Origin: an uncultured Clostridia bacterium
Lineage (GTDB): Bacteria > Bacillota > Clostridia > Monoglobales > Monoglobaceae
Length of the DNA stretch: 20,868 nt
Assembly: GCA_934463175.1 (NCBI GenBank)
Contig: CAKSIW010000051.1
Span: forward strand, 1-20,868
Direction: 5' to 3'
This document shows, piece after piece, positions 14,848-20,868 of the stretch (within the stretch, counting starts at the first letter, position 1; each line of letters begins with the position of its first letter). Below the pieces are notes generated by a model, which worked only from the letters and a program-made list of their open reading frames with translations, was not told the origin of the DNA and made no database searches. The translations under genes were made by a program, and so were the position numbers.

Positions 14848-15381
14848 TTATCTTTTTTCGCAGATGTCACTGCCATCAGGGTCAATCACCCTGATGAAAT
14901 ATCCCGCCGCGGCAAGCAGAAGTGCGCTCACCAAAACAACCAGCAGTGCGGTTTTCGGAACACTTCCAAGCTTGGGGAAAACAATCAGAACAAGAACGAC
15001 GGCATAGAAAAGAACCGTTGCTACCTTGCCGTACCAGTTTGAGTGAACAACCGTCTTTCTGACATAGAAAACAACTCCTGCCGCAATCATTGTCAGCTCG
15101 CGAAGCACAACAATGCAAATCAGCCACAGCGGAACAGTTCCCTTTGCCGCAAGGCACAAAACAGCCGTAATCTGCATAAGCTTGTCCACCAGCGGGTCAT
15201 ACACCTTGCCTATGTCTGTTATCATATTAAACCGCCTTGCAATCCAGCCGTCAACAATATCGGTCAGCCCAGACAGCAGAAATAATGCCACAGCAGCCCA
15301 AATATTCTGCGTTTGCAGCATTGAATATGCAAAAAAAGGTATAATCACCAGTCTCAGCGTAGTCAGTATATTCGGTATCAT
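14848..15381 (-). CDS. pgsA: CDP-diacylglycerol-glycerol-3-phosphate 3-phosphatidyltransferase
   Basis: Makes phosphatidylglycerol phosphate, the committed step to phosphatidylglycerol and cardiolipin, in the cytoplasmic membrane. The 177-residue protein starts MIPNILTTLRLVIIPFF and contains the full CDP-alcohol phosphotransferase motif: DIVDGWIARR, then G and two Asp in DIGKVYDPLVDKL. About four hydrophobic segments span the rest (for example ALFLLSGL, LWLICIVVL, VLFYAVVLVLIVF, ALLVVLVSALLLAAA). Length is typical. GGGGGAAAG precedes the start. A hairpin separates it from pyk, so it may be partly expressed by read-through. Confidence 0.93.
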   Translation of the reverse strand: MIPNILTTLRLVIIPFFAYSMLQTQNIWAAVALFLLSGLTDIVDGWIARRFNMITDIGKVYDPLVDKLMQITAVLCLAAKGTVPLWLICIVVLRELTMIAAGVVFYVRKTVVHSNWYGKVATVLFYAVVLVLIVFPKLGSVPKTALLVVLVSALLLAAAGYFIRVIDPDGSDICEKR

Positions 15382-15403
15382 TGCTTTCCCCCGTTTTTAA
15401 ATA

Positions 15404-15432
15404 TAAGAGAGCCAATCCATAAGGCTCTCTTA
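15404..15432 (-). terminator. Hairpin terminator of mtrB-pyk
   Basis: A perfect 10-base inverted repeat, TAAGAGAGCC (15404-15413) and GGCTCTCTTA (15423-15432), has a 9-base loop and lies just after the pyk stop. On the minus strand it is followed by TATTT, a short tract, so termination may be partial and allow some expression of pgsA. Confidence 0.7.
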
Positions 15433-15438
15433 ATGATT

Positions 15439-17196
15439 TTACAGCACTTTTGTAACGCCGTTATAAACCAGACCGTGAACACCGTCCATTGTGACAACCG
15501 TCCCCGGTTTCAGAATCTTTGTCGCATTTTTCGCTCCGCATATGACAGGAATGTCCAGTGTCATTCCGACAATTGCCGCATGAGACGCCATGCCCGGCTT
15601 CTCGGTTATAATACCCGTGCATTTTTTCAGAATATTTATTATTGCATTCGAGGTTTCCGAAATTACCAGAATATCACCGTCGGTGAATTTTCTGACTGCC
15701 TCCTCCTCATTTTCCGCAACACAGATTCTTCCGCTTGTCGAAAGATTGTTAACTCCCGTTCCGTTGACAAGAATGTCTCCGACCAAATGCACCTTGACAA
15801 TGTTTGTTGTACCGCTGATTCCGACAGGTGCGCCGCCCGTTATGACAACCAGATCACCCCTCTGAATCAATCCGCATTCAACAGTGCGTTCAACAGCATG
15901 TTCAAACAGTGAATCTGTTGTGTCCTTCTCCTCACAAATTATCGGATACACGCCCCATGAAAGATTGAGCTGGCGTCTCACTCTCTCGCTTGTCACCGTT
16001 GCAATAATCGGACACACGGGTCTGAAGCTTGAAATTGTCCTCGCTGTGTAGCCCGACTTGGTCACGGTGATAATTGCCGCAGCCCTTAAATCGTGCGCAG
16101 TCGTACACGCAGAATGCCCAATTGCATTCGTTATGCTTGCATCAGTGTTCCATGTCCACTGTTCAAAGCGTTTTTTATAGTTTATATCCGCCTCGGTACA
16201 TTCAGCAATTCTTGCCATTGTTTCAAGACTTCCCACAGGATATTTTCCGATTGCGGTCTCACCCGAAAGCATGACAGCCGATGTTCCGTCATACACGGCA
16301 TTTGCAACGTCCGACGCCTCTGCTCTGGTCGGGCGCGGATTATTTGTCATTGATTCGAGCATCTGCGTTGCCGTGATAACCTTTTTCCCTGCCTTATAGC
16401 ACTTTTCAATGAGCTTTTTCTGTATCAGCGGAAGCTCCTCAAAATCAATCTCAACACCCATATCTCCGCGCGCAACCATAATTCCGTCGCAGGCACGAAG
16501 AATTTCGTCTATATTTTCAACACCCTGCCTGTTTTCAATTTTTGCAATGAGCTGTATTCCGTGTCCGTTGTTTTCCTCAAGAATCTTTTTCACTTCAAAA
16601 ACATCATAGCATGACCGGGTGAATGAGGCTGCAATGAAGTCAAAGTCATTCTCAATGCCAAACAATATGTCATCTCTGTCCTTTTGACTCACATACGGCA
16701 TTGTGAGGTTTATTCCCGGCGCATTTATGCTCTTTCTGTCTTTAATTATGCCTCCGTTTATGATTTTACAAACAATGTCCTTATTCGGCTTTATATCAAC
16801 AACGGTCATGTCAATGAGACCGTCGTCCATCAAAAGATGACAGCCGACATGAATGTCATCGGCAAGCTCCTTATATGAAATTCCGCAGTGCTTTTCATCG
16901 CCCTCAATCTCCTCCGTTGTCAGCGTGAAGGTCTGTCCCGCGGTCAGCTCTGCCTTGCCGCCCTTGAAGAGCAGCGTCCTGATTTCGGGTCCCTTGGTGT
17001 CAAGCAAAAGCGCAATAGGCAAATTCAGCTCTTTTCTTAGTCTCTTCACCTTTTCAATTCTTTTCAAATGCTCGTCATATGTCCCGTGCGAAAAGTTTAT
17101 TCTCGCAACATTCATTCCGCTGAGCATAAGCTGTCTGAGAACGCCCTCATCATCGGTTGCTGGTCCCAGTGTGCAAATTATTTTTGTTTTTCTCAT
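15439..17196 (-). CDS. pyk: Pyruvate kinase with C-terminal PEP-utiliser domain
   Basis: Transfers phosphate from phosphoenolpyruvate to ADP, the last step of glycolysis. The 585-residue form matches the Bacillus-type enzyme with an extra C-terminal domain. Visible motifs are ARINFSHG near the N-terminus, catalytic LIAKIENRQGVENIDEI, metal-binding MVARGDMGVEI, KKVITATQMLESM and PTRAEASDVANAVYDG. The extra domain (from about 475) ends with TEKPGMASHAAIVG, the conserved His-containing segment of PEP-utilising enzymes. I start it at the ATG (17196), which gives MRKTKIICTLGPA as in homologues. A GTG four codons earlier sits too close to its AAAGGA. The gene lies 31 bases after mtrB on the same strand and shares its promoter. 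Confidence 0.95.
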   Translation of the reverse strand: MRKTKIICTLGPATDDEGVLRQLMLSGMNVARINFSHGTYDEHLKRIEKVKRLRKELNLPIALLLDTKGPEIRTLLFKGGKAELTAGQTFTLTTEEIEGDEKHCGISYKELADDIHVGCHLLMDDGLIDMTVVDIKPNKDIVCKIINGGIIKDRKSINAPGINLTMPYVSQKDRDDILFGIENDFDFIAASFTRSCYDVFEVKKILEENNGHGIQLIAKIENRQGVENIDEILRACDGIMVARGDMGVEIDFEELPLIQKKLIEKCYKAGKKVITATQMLESMTNNPRPTRAEASDVANAVYDGTSAVMLSGETAIGKYPVGSLETMARIAECTEADINYKKRFEQWTWNTDASITNAIGHSACTTAHDLRAAAIITVTKSGYTARTISSFRPVCPIIATVTSERVRRQLNLSWGVYPIICEEKDTTDSLFEHAVERTVECGLIQRGDLVVITGGAPVGISGTTNIVKVHLVGDILVNGTGVNNLSTSGRICVAENEEEAVRKFTDGDILVISETSNAIINILKKCTGIITEKPGMASHAAIVGMTLDIPVICGAKNATKILKPGTVVTMDGVHGLVYNGVTKVL

Positions 17197-17227
17197 AACT
17201 GCCGTCACAGTCCTTTCTTTAATTCGG

Positions 17228-17479
17228 CTATTCTGTCTTGTCGCACCCGCTTTGCACAACACCTGTTTTTGTGTATATCTTTGATTTTCCGCGAACCTTT
17301 ATCGCCGAAGTATTCTCTGTGAACTGTGCAATATAAACCTCACCGCGGTCAAGCTTTTCGGTGTGATGAAATTTTGTATCTCTGCCGCGCGTTATTCCGA
17401 TTATATTCACGCCGTCCTCCTCCGCAACAATTGTTACGTATTCGCCCGAGGCAGCGTTCGGATTTGCATTTTCATTCAT
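17228..17479 (-). CDS. mtrB: Tryptophan RNA-binding attenuation protein (TRAP)
   Basis: TRAP is an 11-subunit ring that binds L-tryptophan and then wraps RNA containing (G/U)AG repeats, lowering expression of tryptophan synthesis and transport genes. The 83-residue protein aligns closely with B. subtilis MtrB: EDGVNIIGITRG, DTKFHHTEKLD, GEVYIAQFTENTSAIKVRG. The RNA-contact residues Lys42, Lys61 and Arg63 (Bacillus K37, K56, R58) and Thr30 of the tryptophan pocket (Bacillus T25) are kept. The C-terminus is slightly longer and has one Cys. I start it at the ATG at 17479, after AGGAAAGGA; upstream in-frame sequence is hydrophobic promoter DNA and not family-like. No trp, folE or anti-TRAP gene is nearby; pyk follows. 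Confidence 0.95.
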   Translation of the reverse strand: MNENANPNAASGEYVTIVAEEDGVNIIGITRGRDTKFHHTEKLDRGEVYIAQFTENTSAIKVRGKSKIYTKTGVVQSGCDKTE

Positions 17480-17519
17480 CTGTTTCTCTTTTCCTTTCCT
17501 GCAAATATTTACTTTATTT

Positions 17520-17548
17520 AGTATAATATATATTCTCCAAAAAATCAA
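17520..17548 (-). promoter_or_regulatory. Sigma-A-type promoter of mtrB-pyk
   Basis: On the minus strand TTGATT (plus 17543-17548), a 17-base spacer and TATACT (plus 17520-17525) lie 40 bases upstream of the mtrB start. The leader has no run of GAG/TAG triplets, so I see no sign of TRAP autoregulation here. Confidence 0.75.
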
Positions 17549-17575
17549 GTAAAATATACAATAAATAAAAGAAAA

Positions 17576-17606
17576 GCCGCAGAGGAGAATCAATCTCCGC
17601 CGCAGC
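17576..17606 (-). terminator. Terminator of the SDR gene
   Basis: On the minus strand GCTGCGGCGGAGA pairs, with a few wobbles or mismatches, with TCTCCTCTGCGGC. The stem is followed by TTTTCTTTTATTT. It lies 19 bases after the SDR stop and upstream of the mtrB promoter, separating the two units. Confidence 0.82.
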
Positions 17607-17624
17607 CTTTCTCAAAAAGGCAGC

Positions 17625-18416
17625 TTATTTGGGCTGTTTTCCGATATAAGCCAAAATTCCGCCGTCAACATACAAAACGTGTCCGTTTACAAAGTCCGAT
17701 GCCTCCGAAGCAAGGAACACAGCAGGACCTGCAAGATCCTCAGGATCTCCCCAGCGTGCAGCAGGTGTTTTCGCAATGATAAATGAATCAAACGGGTGTC
17801 TTGAGCCGTCCGCCTGACGCTCTCTGAGGGGAGCGGTCTGCGGAGTTGCAATATATCCGGGCCCGATTCCGTTGCACTGAATGTTATATTCGCCGTATTC
17901 CGACGCAATGTTTCTTGTGAGCATCTTCAAACCGCCCTTAGCCGCAGCATATGCGGATACAGTCTCACGTCCAAGCTCGCTCATCATCGAACAAATGTTA
18001 ATGATTTTGCCGTGACCCTTCTTAATCATTGAGGGAATGACCGCTTTTGAAACAATGAACGGTGCATTAAGGTCAACATCAATAACCTGACGGAATTCAG
18101 CCGCCGACATCTCGCACATCGGTATTCTCTTGATGATTCCCGCATTATTCACAAGAATATCAATCACTCCGACCTCTGCCTCAATTTTCTTCACAAGCTC
18201 TCCCACAGCTGTCTCGTCCGTAACGTCGCAGACATAACCGTGAGCCTCAATTCCGATTTCCTTGTATGCCGCAAGTCCCTTGTCAACAAGCTCCTGCTTT
18301 ATGTCATTGAACACAATTGTTGCGCCTGCCTCTGAAAGTCCCTTTGCAATTGCAAAGCCGATTCCGTAAGAAGCACCCGTAACCAGCGCAATTTTACCGT
18401 CTAATCTGAAATTCAT
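17625..18416 (-). CDS. SDR family oxidoreductase, probable gluconate 5-dehydrogenase
   Basis: A 263-residue classical short-chain dehydrogenase. The nucleotide-binding GASYGIG is at about 15-21, followed by NNAGI and the Ser plus YAAAKGG catalytic set. The sequence (FNDIKQELVDKGLAAYKEIG, GKIINICSMMSELGRETVSA, CNGIGPGYIATPQTAPLRE, ending VDGGILAYIGKQP) closely resembles streptococcal-type gluconate 5-dehydrogenase. That enzyme interconverts D-gluconate and 5-keto-D-gluconate with NADP(H). Related KduD enzymes of uronate breakdown are the main alternative. The strong ribosome site AAAGGAGG, own promoter and terminator make it a single-gene unit. No sugar-acid transporter, kinase or aldolase gene is nearby, so the physiological substrate is not fixed by context. 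Confidence 0.9.
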   Translation of the reverse strand: MNFRLDGKIALVTGASYGIGFAIAKGLSEAGATIVFNDIKQELVDKGLAAYKEIGIEAHGYVCDVTDETAVGELVKKIEAEVGVIDILVNNAGIIKRIPMCEMSAAEFRQVIDVDLNAPFIVSKAVIPSMIKKGHGKIINICSMMSELGRETVSAYAAAKGGLKMLTRNIASEYGEYNIQCNGIGPGYIATPQTAPLRERQADGSRHPFDSFIIAKTPAARWGDPEDLAGPAVFLASEASDFVNGHVLYVDGGILAYIGKQPK

Positions 18417-18459
18417 ACCATATCCTCCTTTAGTATATTAATTTTCTTTTATTATCTTT

Positions 18460-18488
18460 ATATTAGCACTAAATCTGCGCAATGTCTT
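18460..18488 (-). promoter_or_regulatory. Promoter of the SDR gene with nearby dyad
   Basis: On the minus strand AAGACA (plus 18483-18488), a 17-base spacer and TAATAT (plus 18460-18465) with TG one base before the -10 box (extended -10). Just upstream, TGCAA (plus 18490-18494) and TTGCA (plus 18509-18513) form a loose inverted repeat in an AT-rich stretch, which may be an operator. No terminator separates the preceding dpaB gene. Confidence 0.55.
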
Positions 18489-18520
18489 TGCAAATTATAA
18501 ATAAAATATTGCATTTTATG

Positions 18521-19105
18521 TTAATATGAAATTATAACAGGCTGTATTTGTTCACCGTCAAGCGCAAGCTTAACCGTGTCAGTAATTCTGTTCATATCTG
18601 CAACCAGCGAATTTTGCTTTTCCATGCAGTCGTCCTGTCCGAACGGCACAAGATAAATGTTTTTCATGTTCGCAAGCATTCCGAGATTTTTTGCATTGTT
18701 TCCCAGACCGTCATTGCTTGAAACCGCAATGACAACAGGTCTTTTGTTTCTCAGGTGCGATTTCACCGCAAGCGTCACCGCAGAATCGGCAATTCCCGCT
18801 GCGATTTTCGCCATTGTATTTCCCGTACAGGGTGCAACAACCAGCACATCAAGCAGCTTTTTGGGTCCGATCGGTTCAGCGTCCTGTATGCGTCCTATGA
18901 CAGTTTCACCCGTTGTTTTCTCAAGGAATTCTATGTTATCTGCCGCCTTTCCGAAACGCGTGTCCGTTCCGAAGCCGACCTCCGACATGATCGGAATCAC
19001 TCTTGCTCCCTCCGATATGAGTTTTTCAACCTGCGGAAAAACTCTTTTAAAGGTGCAAAATGACCCCGTGACCGCAAAGCCGACAGTTATTTTTTCAAGC
19101 TCCAT
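18521..19105 (-). CDS. dpaB: Dipicolinate synthase subunit B
   Basis: With DpaA it converts a dihydrodipicolinate-pathway intermediate to dipicolinic acid in the mother cell; the product enters the forespore with calcium and gives heat resistance. The 194-residue protein is a flavoprotein-fold (SpoVFB-like) subunit: KITVGFAVTGSFCTFKRVF at the N-terminus, VIPIMSEVG, LDVLVVAPCTGNTMAKIAAGI in the middle and RPVVIAVSSNDGLGNNAKNLG near the end. Length is normal. The ATG at 19105 follows GAGAGGAAAG; an in-frame GTG at 19129 falls in an inverted-repeat arm and adds eight atypical residues. It is 78 bases downstream of dpaA and probably cotranscribed. Confidence 0.94.
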   Translation of the reverse strand: MELEKITVGFAVTGSFCTFKRVFPQVEKLISEGARVIPIMSEVGFGTDTRFGKAADNIEFLEKTTGETVIGRIQDAEPIGPKKLLDVLVVAPCTGNTMAKIAAGIADSAVTLAVKSHLRNKRPVVIAVSSNDGLGNNAKNLGMLANMKNIYLVPFGQDDCMEKQNSLVADMNRITDTVKLALDGEQIQPVIISY

Positions 19106-19121
19106 CTTTCCTCTCCCCTTT

Positions 19122-19173
19122 CGGCTCACAATTGTCCGATATACCGCGTCTGCACTGTGAGCCGCGAGCAGAC
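19122..19173 (-). repeat. Overlapping inverted repeats between dpaA and dpaB
   Basis: CGGCTCACA (19122-19130) and TGTGAGCCG (19156-19164) form a perfect 9-base dyad. GTCTGC (19148-19153) and GCAGAC (19168-19173) form a second. The second pair encloses the right arm of the first, so the two stems are interleaved: a pseudoknot or two alternative folds. The structure ends about 16 bases before the dpaB start and could affect its translation. Confidence 0.4.
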
Positions 19174-19183
19174 CGGAAGCCTC

Positions 19184-20077
19184 CTATTCCTTCATTTCGT
19201 CAAGTATATTCAGGATTGTATTCTTAATAATATCTCCTGCCGTATCAGGTGCAACCTTTCCCGGAAGCGACAGCGCGTGCACCGTTTTAATCCCAGCCTC
19301 ATGCGCCGCAGCAAAATCCACACCCCCGGGCTTTGACGCCAGATCAATTATCAGGCAATGCCTGTGAACCTTGGTCAGCAAGTCGCGATCCAGAATCATT
19401 GAGGGAACAGTGTTGAATATTATATCGAATTTTCCTATGTAATCATGCAGCTCCCATATCGGCACGCCCTCATAGCCGAATGCGCTTATCTGAGCCAGAT
19501 CCTTCCTTTTCCGTGCGGAAACCGTGACCTTTGCGCCGATACCGCACAGCATTTTTGCAAGAATCTTCCCGATTCTTCCGTTCCCGATGACGAGGCATTC
19601 CGAGCTGTGAACAGTGTGCGGCAGCTCCTCCATCGCAATCTGTATTGCGCCCTCTGCGGTCGGAATTGCATTCAGCATCATAAGCTCTTCACGGCAAAAA
19701 TAGTCAATCAGCCGTATGTTATATATCTCACACATCGTTCTGAGCCGTTCATCACAGCGACCGGCAAGAATGCAGGTCTGCTTCGGCACAGCCTTCACAA
19801 TCTCCGAAACAGGCATTTTACCGCTATAAAACGGTGCATTGATATTTACACCGTCAATGGTATACGGTAGCGGCAGAACCGCTGTGTATGCATTGTTTTT
19901 CAGTTCATCAATGCTGTTCAGTCTCTCCGCAATATCGTCAATTTTTTTCATGCTTTCACCGTCAAATCCAAGAATGCTGACACCGATTCCGCATTTTGCA
20001 ATTTGATTTATAACTCTGATTTGTCTTAAATCTCCGCCGATGAATACCAGTTTTTCCGAAACATTCAGGCAGTTCAT
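19184..20077 (-). CDS. dpaA: Dipicolinate synthase subunit A
   Basis: The 297-residue SpoVFA-type subunit. The N-terminal dipicolinate-synthase domain has VFIGGDLRQIRVINQIAKCG and VLPLPYTIDG. A C-terminal NAD(P)-binding Rossmann domain with VIGNGRIGKILAKML (GNGRIG at 165-170) is followed by DIIFNTVPSMIL and IDLASKPGGVDF. It works with DpaB in the mother cell late in sporulation. The presence of both genes is the clearest sign in the window that the organism forms endospores. GGAGG lies 6 bases before the ATG. A sigma-K-type promoter is upstream, as expected for spoVF genes. Confidence 0.95.
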   Translation of the reverse strand: MNCLNVSEKLVFIGGDLRQIRVINQIAKCGIGVSILGFDGESMKKIDDIAERLNSIDELKNNAYTAVLPLPYTIDGVNINAPFYSGKMPVSEIVKAVPKQTCILAGRCDERLRTMCEIYNIRLIDYFCREELMMLNAIPTAEGAIQIAMEELPHTVHSSECLVIGNGRIGKILAKMLCGIGAKVTVSARKRKDLAQISAFGYEGVPIWELHDYIGKFDIIFNTVPSMILDRDLLTKVHRHCLIIDLASKPGGVDFAAAHEAGIKTVHALSLPGKVAPDTAGDIIKNTILNILDEMKE

Positions 20078-20103
20078 TCTCTCGCCTCCAAATCCGCGTG
20101 TTC

Positions 20104-20124
20104 GTCTGCCGTCGGGCGGCAGAC
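20104..20124 (-). repeat. GC-rich hairpin in the dpaA leader
   Basis: GTCTGCCG (20104-20111) and CGGCAGAC (20117-20124) form a perfect 8-base stem with a 5-base loop. It lies in the dpaA 5' leader, between the sigma-K-like promoter and the ribosome site. No T-tract follows. It could stabilise the transcript or be a REP-like repeat. Confidence 0.45.
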
Positions 20125-20156
20125 ATAAGGCTTTGTGTACTCATTGCCCTATGCTA

Positions 20157-20185
20157 TATATTATGAAAAACCGTTCTTTTTGTGT
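20157..20185 (-). promoter_or_regulatory. Sigma-K-like promoter of dpaAB
   Basis: On the minus strand ACAC (plus 20182-20185) is separated by 16 bases from CATAATATA (plus 20157-20165). This fits the Bacillus sigma-K pattern of AC at -35 and CATAnnnTA at -10. The placement is about 80 bases upstream of dpaA, a known sigma-K-controlled function. Confidence 0.62.
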
Positions 20186-20211
20186 TTGAATTTTGAACTT
20201 TGGACATAAAA

Positions 20212-20243
20212 AACACAGCCCTGCAAAACCGCAAAGCTGTGTT
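20212..20243 (-). terminator. Terminator of the lipoprotein gene
   Basis: On the minus strand AACACAGC plus inner TTTGC pairs with GCAGG plus GCTGTGTT (one mismatch region) around a short loop, followed by TTTTTT. It lies 11 bases after the lipoprotein stop and upstream of the dpaA promoter. Confidence 0.85.
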
Positions 20244-20254
20244 CAAGTCTTTCT

Positions 20255-20845
20255 TTAATTCTCGCCGTCAATCTCGGGAATTGATGAAAACCGCTTATTT
20301 ATGCCTGCCTTTGTAATGCGGCTTGTGTCATATGCAGTTGTCACCTCATATGCACTGTCTGCCTCCGAGAATTTGCAGCTCTTAACACAAAATCCCGACC
20401 CCGTCGATGAAATTATGTTTATGTGAGGCTCCGCCCCCTGTTCAGTGTAATAATCCGCAACCTCAAAATATACATTTCCGAGCTGAATATATTCACGAAG
20501 AAGGACATATGAGTTTTCTCTGTCATCAACATAGAGTGCCCAATTCTGCCCATCATTCCACATTATCAAGCCGTTCTCACCGCGTTCGGCAGAGGTTGCC
20601 AGAACAACATTTTCGTCCGTTCCGTCACCGTCAACATCTCCCGTATATCGGCTGACCTCAGACCACTGTGCAATGTCATCGGGCAAAGCCGCGCCCTTCA
20701 CAATTTCAGGTTTATCCTCATTATTATTCTGAACATTTTCATTCGTTTCGGGCGTCAGTCCCGAATCATTCTGTGCCTTTTTGCCGCAGCCGGTCAAAAG
20801 AACCGCCGCAAGCACAAAAATCAAAAAAAACTTATTTCTTTTCAT
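20255..20845 (-). CDS. Putative lipoprotein with a calcium-binding-like loop
   Basis: A 196-residue protein of no named family that I recognise. The N-terminus MKRNKFFLIFVLAAVLLTGC is a type II signal peptide with lipobox LLTGC; Cys20 would be lipid-modified and the protein anchored outside the cytoplasmic membrane. A polar low-complexity linker rich in Asn, Glu and Asp (about 22-48) follows. Residues 70-78 (DVDGDGTDE) resemble the Ca2+-binding loop of EF-hand, dockerin or FG-GAP-type repeats and occur once. The rest is beta-strand-like and ends in a short acidic tail. GGAAGGG precedes the start. The gene is a separate unit upstream of dpaA; a spore link is not shown by the sequence. Confidence 0.8.
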   Translation of the reverse strand: MKRNKFFLIFVLAAVLLTGCGKKAQNDSGLTPETNENVQNNNEDKPEIVKGAALPDDIAQWSEVSRYTGDVDGDGTDENVVLATSAERGENGLIMWNDGQNWALYVDDRENSYVLLREYIQLGNVYFEVADYYTEQGAEPHINIISSTGSGFCVKSCKFSEADSAYEVTTAYDTSRITKAGINKRFSSIPEIDGEN

Positions 20846-20868
20846 GCAACCCTTCCTCTCCCGTATAC

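Noticed and set aside
17480..17593. N-terminal hydrophobic extension of MtrB
   Set aside because: The in-frame upstream codons cover the promoter and leader and have no family similarity; the internal ATG has a ribosome site.
18521..18545. TGTTAAT / ATAACA inverted sequence at the end of dpaB as a Rex site
   Set aside because: It is imperfect, overlaps the dpaB stop codon and is not placed near a promoter start.

Overview
The window looks like chromosomal DNA of an anaerobic, endospore-forming member of the Bacillota (class Clostridia). Evidence for sporulation is a dipicolinate synthase pair (dpaA-dpaB) with a sigma-K-like promoter, and a LysM-GH18 protein of the spore cortex-lytic SleL/YaaH type. 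Evidence for anaerobic redox metabolism is an NfnAB-type flavoprotein pair, an aconitase plus isocitrate dehydrogenase pair and the NADH sensor Rex. The family variants (585-residue pyruvate kinase with a PEP-utiliser tail, clostridial IMP dehydrogenase, TRAP) also fit Bacillota. I cannot assign a genus. There is no rRNA, tRNA, CRISPR array, transposase, phage gene or plasmid gene.

Left block (57-6280, all minus strand): a LysM-GH18 gene that stops in the middle of its catalytic domain near the window edge; nfnA-nfnB with its own promoter and a symmetric operator-like dyad; topB (DNA topoisomerase III) with an unclear start codon next to a REP-like hairpin; a DUF1292 gene; and ruvX (yqgF). 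Between ruvX and acnA lies a 415-base AT-rich divergent intergenic region holding two outward-facing promoters and a cluster of DnaA-box-like 9-mers.

Central block (6696-12821, plus strand): acnA, icd, rex, ogg and glmU. Aconitase and isocitrate dehydrogenase make 2-oxoglutarate from citrate and yield reduced nicotinamide cofactor. Rex, just downstream, senses the NADH/NAD+ ratio. The 8-oxoguanine glycosylase and GlmU follow with very small gaps, and a strong terminator ends the block.

Right block (12873-20845, minus strand; transcription runs right to left): a spore-forming and central-metabolism set of short units. In transcription order these are a putative lipoprotein; dpaA-dpaB (dipicolinic acid synthesis); a single-gene gluconate 5-dehydrogenase-like SDR; mtrB (tryptophan-sensing TRAP) followed by pyk; pgsA; and guaB followed by an uncharacterised double zinc-ribbon protein.

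Most of the window is ordinary housekeeping DNA. The points most worth a second look are the truncated spore hydrolase at the left edge, the mtrB-pyk pairing, the DnaA-box cluster, the nfnA operator dyad, the possible AUA start (or lost start) of topB, and the zinc-ribbon partner of guaB. I found no convincing evidence of an entirely new multi-gene system.
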